The notes under the pieces: model-generated
What the model saw: the letters and a program-made list of their open reading frames with translations, nothing else
Told to the model about the DNA's origin: nothing
Databases searched by the model: none
Made by a program: the position numbers and the translations under genes
NCBI RefSeq assembly: GCF_004681975.1
Contig: NZ_SMLK01000001.1
Span: 1,054,001-1,118,000, forward strand
Length of the DNA stretch: 64,000 nt
Direction of reading: 5' to 3'
Source of the DNA: Ramlibacter humi
GTDB lineage: Bacteria > Pseudomonadota > Gammaproteobacteria > Burkholderiales > Burkholderiaceae_C
Part shown: positions 1 through 7,178 of the stretch, piece after piece
How the letters are laid out: each line of letters opens with the position of its first letter
Position numbering within the stretch: the stretch's first letter is position 1

Positions 1-489
1 AAGCACGCGGGAACGGCGGTGGAAATGGCGCAAGCCGCGGTCGAGCAACTGAAGACGCTCTCCTTTTCACTGCGGCCCGCGCAGCTGGACCTGCTGGGCC
101 TGGTGGCGGCGGTCCGCTCGGCGGTGCAGCGCGTGGCCGAGCCGGCCGACATCGCGTTCGAGGTGGAAGCGCGCGGCGAGGAACCGCAGCAGCTGGGCGA
201 AAACGCCAGCGTCGCGGTGCGGCTGGTGCAGGAAGCACTGAACAACACCATCCGGCATGCGCGCGCCACGCTCATCCGCGTGCGGTTGCGCTTCCTGCCG
301 GGTGGCCGCATCGGCCTGCTGGTGGTGGACAACGGCGTCGGCTTCGACAAGCAGGAAGTGCTGATGGCGCAGCCGAGCGAACGCAACCTGGGACTGTATG
401 GAATGATCGAGCGCACCGAGCTGGCGGGGGGCCGCCTGCAGTTGCGTTCGCGGCCCGGCGCGGGCTGTGCCGTGCGCGCCGTTCTCTGA
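1..489 (+). CDS. Sensor histidine kinase, NarX/DegS-type (C-terminal part)
   Basis: The reading frame is open from base 1, so the N-terminal sensor and most of the dimerisation region lie outside the window. What remains is the end of a HisKA_3-type helix (SLRPAQLDLLGL) followed by a HATPase domain. The N box is VQEALNNTIRHARA, the G1 box is DNGVGFD, and a G2-like stretch NLGLYGMIERTELAGG follows. This arrangement is typical of HPK7 kinases that pair with NarL/LuxR-type regulators, and such a regulator follows immediately, 16 bp after this stop. The kinase would autophosphorylate and pass phosphate to that regulator. The signal sensed cannot be judged from this fragment. Confidence 0.9.
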   Translation, partial: KHAGTAVEMAQAAVEQLKTLSFSLRPAQLDLLGLVAAVRSAVQRVAEPADIAFEVEARGEEPQQLGENASVAVRLVQEALNNTIRHARATLIRVRLRFLPGGRIGLLVVDNGVGFDKQEVLMAQPSERNLGLYGMIERTELAGGRLQLRSRPGAGCAVRAVL

Positions 490-505
490 CGACGAGAAGA
501 AGAAC

Positions 506-1150
506 ATGAAGACGAATGGATCCGGACCCGTGCGGGTGGTGCTCGCCGACGACCATGACCTCGTGCGCTCGGGCATCAAGGCGCTGCTGGGCATGATCGA
601 CGGCGTGGAGGTGATCGCCGAGGCGCGCGACGGCCAGGAGCTGATACGGCTGGTCGATTCGCTCAAGCCCGACATCGTGATGACCGACATCTCCATGCCG
701 CACATGGACGGCATCGCGGCCATCGCCGAGATCCGCATGCGGCAGCCGCAAGTGCGCATGCTGGTGCTGTCGATGTACGACACGGTGGACTTCGTCAAGC
801 GCGCGGTGGCCAGCGGCGCCTGCGGCTACCTGATGAAGGACGCGCCCCCGTTCGAGCTGGAGCAGTCCATCCGCAGCGTGATGGCCACCGGCACCTACTT
901 CAGCCCGGTCATTGCGCAGCGGCTGCTGCAGCCCTCGGAGCCCAGCGCCAGCGACGAGCTGACCGACCGCCAGCTGGAAATCCTCAAGCTCATCGCGCAA
1001 GGCAAGGCGTCGAAGGAGATCGCCTTCGACCTGGGCCTGTCGCCCAAGACCGTGGACGTGCACCGCGCGCGGATCATGGAAAGGCTCAAGCTCAACGACA
1101 TCGCGAGCCTCACGCGCTACGCGGTGCGCAAGGGTTTGGTCAAGCCTTAA
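506..1150 (+). CDS. Response regulator, NarL/LuxR family
   Basis: A 214-residue protein. The N-terminal receiver domain has the acidic pair at D15-D16 and the phosphoacceptor D61 (MTDISMPHMDG). The C-terminal LuxR-type helix-turn-helix (LTDRQLEILKLIAQGKASKE, then TVDVHRARIMERL) occupies about residues 145-205. The ATG at 506 is preferred over an in-frame upstream GTG at 467 because it follows a purine-rich GAGAAGAAG ribosome site and removes an atypical N-terminal extension. It is the evident partner of the kinase ending at 489. Its targets are unknown; NarL-type regulators commonly bind short inverted repeats. Its last four bases overlap the stop of the convergent sugar dehydrogenase gene. 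Confidence 0.93.
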   Translation: MKTNGSGPVRVVLADDHDLVRSGIKALLGMIDGVEVIAEARDGQELIRLVDSLKPDIVMTDISMPHMDGIAAIAEIRMRQPQVRMLVLSMYDTVDFVKRAVASGACGYLMKDAPPFELEQSIRSVMATGTYFSPVIAQRLLQPSEPSASDELTDRQLEILKLIAQGKASKEIAFDLGLSPKTVDVHRARIMERLKLNDIASLTRYAVRKGLVKP

Positions 1151-2265
1151 GGCTGCAAGCGCAGCAGCTTGCCGTTTTCCTCATCGGTCAGCACGTACAG
1201 CAGGCCGTCGGGGCCCTGCCGCACGTCGCGCACCCGGCCCACCCCTTCCAGCAGCTTCTCTTCGCGGGCGACCTTGCCGCCGGCCAGCTCGATGCGGTCG
1301 AGGTAGCCGAACTTCAGCGAGCCGATGAACAGATTGCCCTTCCACGCCGGACCGTAGCGGTCGCTGGTGAGGAAAGCCATGCCCGAGGGCGCGATCGAAG
1401 GCACCCAGTAGTGCAGCGGCTGCTCCATGCCGGCCTTTGCGGTGATGCCCTCGCCGATGGGGCCGCCGCCATAGTTTTCTCCGTACGTGATCACAGGCCA
1501 TCCGTAGTTGCGGCCGGGCTGCGGCAGGTTGATCTCGTCGCCGCCCTGCGGGCCGTGCTCGTGCGTCCACAGCCGCCCGTCAGGACCCCAGGTCGCGCCC
1601 TGCACGTTGCGGTGGCCATAGCTCCAGATTTCCGGCGCCGCACCCGCGCGGCCCACGAAGGGGTTGCCCGGCGCGGGCGCGCCGTCCTTGGTCAGACGGA
1701 CGATCTTGCCCAGGTCGTTGTCCAGCCGTTGCGCATCTTCCTTGCGCGAAAAGCGCTCGCCCAGCGTGAGGAACAGCAGCCCTTCGGGCGTCTCCACGAT
1801 GCGGCACCCGAAGTGCGCGGTGCTCTCCACCTTGGGCCGCTGGCTGAAGATGACTTTCACCTGCTCCAGCCGCGTGCGATCGGCCGACAGCCGTGCCCGC
1901 GCCATCGCCGTCGAGTTGCCGCCCTCGCCCGGCTCCGAAAAACAGAAGAACACGGTGCGGTTCGATGCATAGCCGCTGTCGGTCACCACGTCCAGCAGCC
2001 CGCCCTGCCCGCGTGCCACCACTGGCGGAACGCCGGCGATCGCCGGCCCAACGCGGCCATCCGCCTCCACCACCCGCATGCGGCCGCCGCGCTCGGTGAC
2101 GAGGAAGCGGCCGCCCTCGATGAAGGCCACGGCCCAGGGATGCGGGAAGCCCGACGCCACCGTCTGTGCGCGAGGCTCGGCCGCAGCTCCGCCGGCCACC
2201 AGCTGCATGCAGGTCGCCAGAAACGCTGCCGTCAGGGCGGTACGGGATTGACCAAACCAGCTCAT
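1147..2265 (-). CDS. PQQ-dependent soluble sugar dehydrogenase (YliI/Asd-like), secreted
   Basis: A 372-residue protein with a signal peptide of about 29 residues ending GGAAAEP, which predicts a periplasmic location. The body is the six-bladed propeller of the soluble glucose/sorbosone dehydrogenase family: SGFPHPWAVAFIEGGRFLVTERGG opens the fold, HFGCRI and LTLGERF lie in the cofactor region, and NVQGATWGPDGRLWTHEHGPQGGDEINL is the typical H-GP-GGDE block. Members oxidise aldoses with PQQ in the periplasm and pass electrons to the respiratory chain; the exact sugar cannot be read from the sequence. The ATG has a good AAGGAG ribosome site upstream. No PQQ synthesis genes lie in the window. 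Confidence 0.88.
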   Translation of the reverse strand: MSWFGQSRTALTAAFLATCMQLVAGGAAAEPRAQTVASGFPHPWAVAFIEGGRFLVTERGGRMRVVEADGRVGPAIAGVPPVVARGQGGLLDVVTDSGYASNRTVFFCFSEPGEGGNSTAMARARLSADRTRLEQVKVIFSQRPKVESTAHFGCRIVETPEGLLFLTLGERFSRKEDAQRLDNDLGKIVRLTKDGAPAPGNPFVGRAGAAPEIWSYGHRNVQGATWGPDGRLWTHEHGPQGGDEINLPQPGRNYGWPVITYGENYGGGPIGEGITAKAGMEQPLHYWVPSIAPSGMAFLTSDRYGPAWKGNLFIGSLKFGYLDRIELAGGKVAREEKLLEGVGRVRDVRQGPDGLLYVLTDEENGKLLRLQP

Positions 2266-2407
2266 CGGCGAAACTCCTTGGCTCGAACGCAGGGGTCCGG
2301 TCGCACTATGACCCGTCAGGACTACGTCAAAAATGCTGCCGCATCAACAGCTTACATTTCAAACTTCGCTTGACTTCTCGTTTCCGCCTGCTTACCCTGC
2401 GCCCGTC

Positions 2408-2986
2408 ATGTTGAGGTGGCCCGTCACTGTCCTGCTGCTGGCCTGCGCCCTTTCGGCTCAGGCTGCACCCGCACCTGCGGCGGCGGACGACGACCTGGGC
2501 CGCTTCGTGGCCGACAAGGGCCTGCTGGGCAAGCTGGACGAGATGCGCGGCCGCATCAGCGACACGACGTCCGAACTGGTCGTCACCGCCATGGGTTTCC
2601 TGGGCGTGCCCTACCGCCGCGGCGGCAACTCGGCCGAGACCGGCTTCGACTGCAGCGGCTTCGTGCGCGCGATGTACGAGCAGACCGTCGGCCTGCTGCT
2701 GCCGCGCCGCGCCGAACAGCAGGCGGCGGCCACGCAGCCCATCGACCAGAAAGACCTGCAGCCCGGCGACCTGGTGTTCTTCAACACCATGCGCCGCGCC
2801 TTCAGCCACGTCGGCATCTACGTCGGCGGCGGCAAGTTCATCCACTCGCCCAAGCCGGGCGCCGAAGTGCGCGTGGAAGACATGAGCGGCAGCTACTGGC
2901 AGCGCCGCTTCGACGGCGCCCGCCGCGTGCTGGTGGGGACGCCGCAGGCAACTGCCCAGCAGCCCGCCACCCACCAGTCGCCCTGA
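2408..2986 (+). CDS. NlpC/P60 family peptidoglycan hydrolase, secreted
   Basis: A 192-residue C40-type cysteine peptidase. The ATG at 2408 gives a clean signal peptide (MLRWPVTVLLLACALSAQAA); an in-frame ATG at 2333 would add 25 polar residues before it and is less likely. The catalytic Cys is C82 in the DCSGFVR motif, and the catalytic His is H134 in SHVGIYVGGG, with a second conserved His at about 146 (KFIHSP). Enzymes of this family cut D-Glu-diaminopimelate-type bonds in peptidoglycan stems and act in cell separation or wall turnover. There is no binding module, only a spacer of about 35 residues. It is monocistronic and convergent with lpdA. Confidence 0.93.
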   Translation: MLRWPVTVLLLACALSAQAAPAPAAADDDLGRFVADKGLLGKLDEMRGRISDTTSELVVTAMGFLGVPYRRGGNSAETGFDCSGFVRAMYEQTVGLLLPRRAEQQAAATQPIDQKDLQPGDLVFFNTMRRAFSHVGIYVGGGKFIHSPKPGAEVRVEDMSGSYWQRRFDGARRVLVGTPQATAQQPATHQSP

Positions 2987-3017
2987 ACCCGCGCCGCGGG
3001 CCGAGGCCCGGGGCAGT

Positions 3018-4799
3018 TCACTTCCGCTGCGGCGGAACGTCGGTGCAGGTGCCGTGCGCGATCTCGGCGGCCATGCCGATGCTTTCGCCCAGCGTGGGGT
3101 GCGGGTGGATGGTCTTGCCGATGTCCACCTCGTCCGCGCCCATCTCGATGGCCAGCGCGATCTCGCCAATCATGTCGCCGGCGTGCGTGCCGACGATGCC
3201 GCCGCCCAGGATGCGGTGCGTCTGCGCATCGAACAGCAGCTTGGTGAAGCCTTCGTCGCGCGCGTTGGCGATGGCGCGGCCCGAAGCGGTCCAGGGGAAG
3301 TGCCCCTTCTTCAGCGCGATGCCCTGCGCCTTGGCCTGGTCCTCGGTGAGGCCGACCCACGCGACTTCGGGGTCGGTGTAGGCCACGCTGGGGATCACGC
3401 GCGCGTCGAAGGTGCTCTTCTCGCCGGCCGCGGCTTCGGCCGCGACGTGCGCTTCGTGCACCGCCTTGTGCGCCAGCATGGGCTGGCCCACGACGTCGCC
3501 GATGGCATGGATGTGCGGCACGTTGGTGCGCATCTGGATGTCCACCGGGATGAAGCCGCGGTCGGTGACGGTGACGCCGGCTTTCTCGGCGCCGATGTTC
3601 CTGCCGTTGGGGCTGCGGCCGACGGCCTGCAGCACCAGGTCGTAGACCTGCGGCTCCTTGGGCGCCTGCTCGCCTTCGAACTTCACCAGGATGCCGTCTT
3701 TCGTTGCCTCGGCGCCGACGGTCTTGGTCTTGAGCATGACGTTGTCGAAGCGCGGCGCGTTCATCTTCTGCCAGACGCGCACCAGGTCACGGTCGGCGCC
3801 CTGCATCAGGCCGTCGAGCATCTCCACCACGTCCAGCCGCGCGCCCAGCGTGGAATACACCGTGCCCATCTCCAGGCCGATGATGCCGCCGCCCAGGATG
3901 AGCATGCGCTTGGGCACTTTCTCCAGGCCCAGCGCGCCGGTGGAATCGACCACTCGCGGATCCTGCGGCATGAAGGGCAGCCGCACGGCCTGCGAACCGG
4001 CCGCGATGATGGCGTTCCTGAACTTGATCGTCTGCTTCTTGCCGGTCTTTTCCTGGCCGTCGCCGGAGGTTTCCTCGACCTGGACGTGGTGCGGATCGGC
4101 GAAGGTGCCGTAGCCGCGCACCACCGTCACCTTGCGCATCTTCGCCATCGCGGCGAGGCCGCCGGTGAGCTTGCCCACCACCTTGGACTTGTGCGCGCGC
4201 AGCTTGTCGAGGTCCACGGTGGGCTTGCCGAAGCTCACGCCCAGTGACTCGAAGTGGCTGACCTCGTCCATGACCGCCGCCACGTGCAGCAGCGCCTTCG
4301 AAGGGATGCAGCCCACGTTGAGGCAGACGCCGCCCAGCGTGGCGTAGCGCTCCACCAGCACCACCTTCATGCCGAGATCGGCGGCGCGAAACGCGGCCGA
4401 ATAGCCGCCCGGGCCGGCGCCCAGCACCAGCATGTCGCACTCGAGGTCGGCGCCACCGGCGTAGGTGGACGCGACGGGTGCGGGCGCGGCTGCTTGCGCG
4501 GAAGCGGGAGCTTTCGCCGCGGCGGGTGCGGGAGCCGGTGCGGGCGATGCCGCCGCTGCACCCTGGCTTTCCAGCGTGAGCAGCACGGACCCTTCGGAGA
4601 CCTTGTCGCCGATCTTGATCTTCATCTCCTTGACCACGCCGGCGTGGGTCGAAGGGATCTCCATCGAGGCCTTGTCGCTTTCAACCGTCACAAGCGACTG
4701 CTCTTCTTTCACCGTGTCACCGGGCTTGACCAGCACTTCGATGACGGCCACGTCCTTGAAGTCCCCGATGTCCGGGACCTTCACTTCCACCAAGCTCAT
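3018..4799 (-). CDS. lpdA: Dihydrolipoyl dehydrogenase (E3) with N-terminal lipoyl domain
   Basis: A 593-residue E3 component of pyruvate dehydrogenase. Residues 1-75 form a lipoyl domain with the lipoyl-lysine at K43 (VESDKASMEIP). An Ala/Pro-rich linker of about 45 residues follows, then the FAD/NAD disulfide reductase with the redox-active pair in GGVCLNVGCIPSK. GAGPGGYSAAFRAADLG is the FAD-binding motif and GGGIIGLEMGTVYSTLG the NAD-binding motif. The extra lipoyl domain is a known form in betaproteobacteria and Neisseria. It is the last gene of the aceE-aceF-(proteasome-like)-lpdA operon, with a 41-bp gap after the proteasome-like gene. It reoxidises dihydrolipoyl groups and makes NADH. 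Confidence 0.98.
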   Translation of the reverse strand: MSLVEVKVPDIGDFKDVAVIEVLVKPGDTVKEEQSLVTVESDKASMEIPSTHAGVVKEMKIKIGDKVSEGSVLLTLESQGAAAASPAPAPAPAAAKAPASAQAAAPAPVASTYAGGADLECDMLVLGAGPGGYSAAFRAADLGMKVVLVERYATLGGVCLNVGCIPSKALLHVAAVMDEVSHFESLGVSFGKPTVDLDKLRAHKSKVVGKLTGGLAAMAKMRKVTVVRGYGTFADPHHVQVEETSGDGQEKTGKKQTIKFRNAIIAAGSQAVRLPFMPQDPRVVDSTGALGLEKVPKRMLILGGGIIGLEMGTVYSTLGARLDVVEMLDGLMQGADRDLVRVWQKMNAPRFDNVMLKTKTVGAEATKDGILVKFEGEQAPKEPQVYDLVLQAVGRSPNGRNIGAEKAGVTVTDRGFIPVDIQMRTNVPHIHAIGDVVGQPMLAHKAVHEAHVAAEAAAGEKSTFDARVIPSVAYTDPEVAWVGLTEDQAKAQGIALKKGHFPWTASGRAIANARDEGFTKLLFDAQTHRILGGGIVGTHAGDMIGEIALAIEMGADEVDIGKTIHPHPTLGESIGMAAEIAHGTCTDVPPQRK

Positions 4800-4840
4800 A
4801 GCTTGCCCCTCGCAGATGTGGGGCGCGCGGCGCGCGCCCT

Positions 4841-5431
4841 TTATTTGGCGTCTTTCGCCTTGACCGTGAACACGTCGAACGGCAGCGCGGAGTTGCGGTC
4901 GAACTCGCAGCCGGCGGTGATGCCGGCTTCCGCGACTTCGCGCGCAGTCTTCAGCCGGTTGTAGCTGGCGTGCATGGCGCCCAGCGCGAAGCTGCGGCCC
5001 GAGCCGATGCCCCAGAACTCCTTGAACTCGAACACCTCGCGGTAGCTGTACAGGCCGTAGATGCCGCTGGAGTTGGCGAGCACCACGCTGAACTGGCTGG
5101 ACTCGTACGGGTCGCTGTCCTCTTCCTTGGTCTGCAGGAAGAAGTTGTCCTTCAGGTACGGGTGCAGCTTGGTGAACGTGTCGAACACGTCGTCCTTGCC
5201 GTGCAGCTTCAGGATCTCGCGGGGCATGGAACCCATCGCCTTGCGAAGCACCGGGAAGTGCGCCACCGTCCCCGCCATGCCGATGTAGGTGGGCCCCGCA
5301 TCGGTGTCGACCTTGAAGATCTTGGTGTTGTCCTCGTATCGCTTCGACAGCATCGTGTCGCCAAAAGTCACCAGGGTATCGGCGGCGATCGCGATCTGGC
5401 CGGCCTTCTTCACTACGACGACGGTGGTCAT
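4841..5431 (-). CDS. Proteasome-like Ntn hydrolase (BPH type, HslV relative)
   Basis: A 196-residue protein of the T1/Ntn-hydrolase fold. Removal of the initiator Met would expose Thr (M-TTVVVVKKAGQIAIAADT). Counting that Thr as 1, D17 is conserved, and K36 can serve as the HslV Lys33 equivalent after a three-residue insertion. The GIGSGRSFALGAM stretch matches the HslV IGSG-x5-A loop. It is longer than HslV (about 175) and has an insertion near PYLKDNFFLQTKEEDSDPYESS. These traits fit the bacterial proteasome homologue described in betaproteobacteria (BPH), which forms a double-ring peptidase. No HslU-like ATPase is nearby. It lies inside the pyruvate dehydrogenase operon, 31 bp after aceF. 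The physiological role is unknown. Confidence 0.82.
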   Translation of the reverse strand: MTTVVVVKKAGQIAIAADTLVTFGDTMLSKRYEDNTKIFKVDTDAGPTYIGMAGTVAHFPVLRKAMGSMPREILKLHGKDDVFDTFTKLHPYLKDNFFLQTKEEDSDPYESSQFSVVLANSSGIYGLYSYREVFEFKEFWGIGSGRSFALGAMHASYNRLKTAREVAEAGITAGCEFDRNSALPFDVFTVKAKDAK

Positions 5432-5462
5432 GGGCTGCGGGTCTTCTTCTTCTTCAAGGCTT

Positions 5463-7136
5463 CTACAGGAGCACTCGGCGGAAATCGGCCAGCACCGAAC
5501 CGAGGTACGCGTTGAAGCGCGCTGCCGACGCCCCGTCGATGACGCGGTGGTCCCACGACAGCGACAACGGCAGCATCAGCCGGGGCTGGAACTGCTTGCC
5601 GTCCCAGACCGGTTCGGTCTGCGATCGGCACACCCCGAGGATAGCGACTTCCGGCGCGTTGATGATGGGAGTGAAGTAACGGCCTCCGATGCCGCCCAAC
5701 GAAGAGATCGTGAACGTAGCGCCCGTCATGTCGGCGGGCGACAGCTTGCCGTCGCGCGCCTTCTTCGCGAGCTCAGCCATCTCCTGGCTGATCTGCAGGA
5801 TGCCCTTCCTGTCCGCGTCCTTGATCACCGGCACCACCAGGCCGTTGGGCGTGTCCGCCGCGAAGCCGATGTGCCAGTAGTTCTTCACCACCAGCTGCTC
5901 GCCATCGAGCGAGCTGTTGAAGTCGGGGAATTTCTTCAGTGCCGCGACGCTGGCCTTGATGAGGAAAGCGAGCATGGTCACCTTGGTGCCGCTCTTCTCG
6001 TTTTCCTTGTTGAGCTGCACGCGGAACGCTTCGAGCTCGGTGATGTCCGCGTCGTCGTGGTTGGTGACGTGCGGGATCATGACCCAGTTGCGGTGCAGGT
6101 TCGCGCCGCTGATCTTCTTGATGCGCGAGAGGTCCTTGCGCTCGACGGGCCCGAACTTCGCGAAGTCCACTTTCGGCCACGGCAGCAGGCCCAGCGCTTC
6201 GCCACCTCCCGCGCCGCCGCCCTTGCCGGCAGCCGCCTTGGTGGTGGCGTCGCCCTTCATCACCGCCTTGGTGAAGTGCTGCACGTCCTCCTGCAGGATG
6301 CGGCCCTTGGGGCCGGTGCCCTTGACCTCTTCCAGAGGCACGCCCAGTTCGCGCGCGAACTTGCGCACCGAAGGCGAAGCGTGCGGCAGGTTGCCGGTAG
6401 GAGAAGTGGGCTCGTGCGGCGGAAGCGCCGCGGTGGGAACCGTTCTCTCGCTCCCTCCCCCGCTGGGGGAGGGCTGGGGTGGGGGCGCTCCGGCGCCGGA
6501 ACTTGCTGCTGCTACAGGTGCAGGCGCAGGTGCCGCGCTGGCCGGCGCAGCCGCCCCGCCCTGCCCCTCCAGCACCGCGATCAGGTCGCCGATGTTGACC
6601 TTGTCACCCATCTTGACCTTCAGTTCCTTCACCACGCCCGCGGCGGATGACGGGATTTCCATCGAAGCCTTGTCGCTTTCGACGGTGATGAGCGACTGCT
6701 CCTGCTTCACCGTGTCGCCGGGCTTGACCAGAATTTCGATGACGGCGACGTCTTTGAAGTCGCCGATGTCCGGCACCTTGACCTCGACCTTGCCGCCAGT
6801 GGCTGGCGCAGGCGCCGCAGCAGCTGGGGCCGGTGCAGGCGCGAAAGCCTTGGCGGGTGCGGCAGCCGGCGCAGCGGCAGTTGACGGCGCCGAAGCACCT
6901 TCTGCCTCCACCACCAGCACCACCGATCCCTCGGAGACCTTGTCCCCGATCTTCACCTTCAGTTCGTTCACCACGCCGCCCGTGGTGGCGGGGATCTCCA
7001 TCGAGGCCTTGTCGCTCTCCACGGTGATCAGCGACTGCTCCGGCTTGATGGTGTCACCGGGCTTGACCAGCACTTCGATGACCGCGACTTCCTTGAAGTC
7101 CCCGATGTCGGGGACCTTCACTTCGACCGATGCCAT
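5463..7136 (-). CDS. aceF: Pyruvate dehydrogenase E2, dihydrolipoyllysine acetyltransferase
   Basis: A 557-residue E2 core enzyme. Two lipoyl domains are visible: the first with K43 in VESDKASMEIP, the second starting near residue 116 with an identical motif. They are joined by Ala/Pro linkers. A peripheral-subunit-binding domain (HASPSVRKFARELGV...GPKGRILQEDV) follows at about 254-290. The C-terminal catalytic domain ends with the active-site block SWDHRVIDGASAARF. It transfers acetyl groups from lipoate to CoA and forms the scaffold of the complex. The linker before the binding domain contains PPPQPSPSGGGSERTVP, encoded by a dispersed GC-rich palindrome (see the repeat at 6453). It is 42 bp downstream of aceE. 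Confidence 0.98.
   Translation of the reverse strand: MASVEVKVPDIGDFKEVAVIEVLVKPGDTIKPEQSLITVESDKASMEIPATTGGVVNELKVKIGDKVSEGSVVLVVEAEGASAPSTAAAPAAAPAKAFAPAPAPAAAAPAPATGGKVEVKVPDIGDFKDVAVIEILVKPGDTVKQEQSLITVESDKASMEIPSSAAGVVKELKVKMGDKVNIGDLIAVLEGQGGAAAPASAAPAPAPVAAASSGAGAPPPQPSPSGGGSERTVPTAALPPHEPTSPTGNLPHASPSVRKFARELGVPLEEVKGTGPKGRILQEDVQHFTKAVMKGDATTKAAAGKGGGAGGGEALGLLPWPKVDFAKFGPVERKDLSRIKKISGANLHRNWVMIPHVTNHDDADITELEAFRVQLNKENEKSGTKVTMLAFLIKASVAALKKFPDFNSSLDGEQLVVKNYWHIGFAADTPNGLVVPVIKDADRKGILQISQEMAELAKKARDGKLSPADMTGATFTISSLGGIGGRYFTPIINAPEVAILGVCRSQTEPVWDGKQFQPRLMLPLSLSWDHRVIDGASAARFNAYLGSVLADFRRVLL
6453..6473. repeat. Dispersed GC-rich palindrome inside aceF linker
   Basis: CCCTCCCCC, a GCT loop and GGGGGAGGG form a perfect 9-bp stem, followed on the plus strand by CTGGGGTGGGGGC. 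The element resembles the dispersed repeats of many proteobacteria that read as LPLGEGWGEG or PSPASGGG when translated. Here it is in frame within aceF and encodes part of the flexible linker between lipoyl domain 2 and the E1/E3-binding domain, where extra residues are tolerated. Confidence 0.6.
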
Positions 7137-7178
7137 GGGCTTGTTCTCCTGCTTGTTCTTCTTCGCCGCGGGCCGCGG

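Noticed and set aside
4560-7136. Repeated similar DNA in aceF and lpdA as a possible tandem repeat array
   Set aside because: The likeness comes from three homologous lipoyl domains, not from a DNA repeat or CRISPR.
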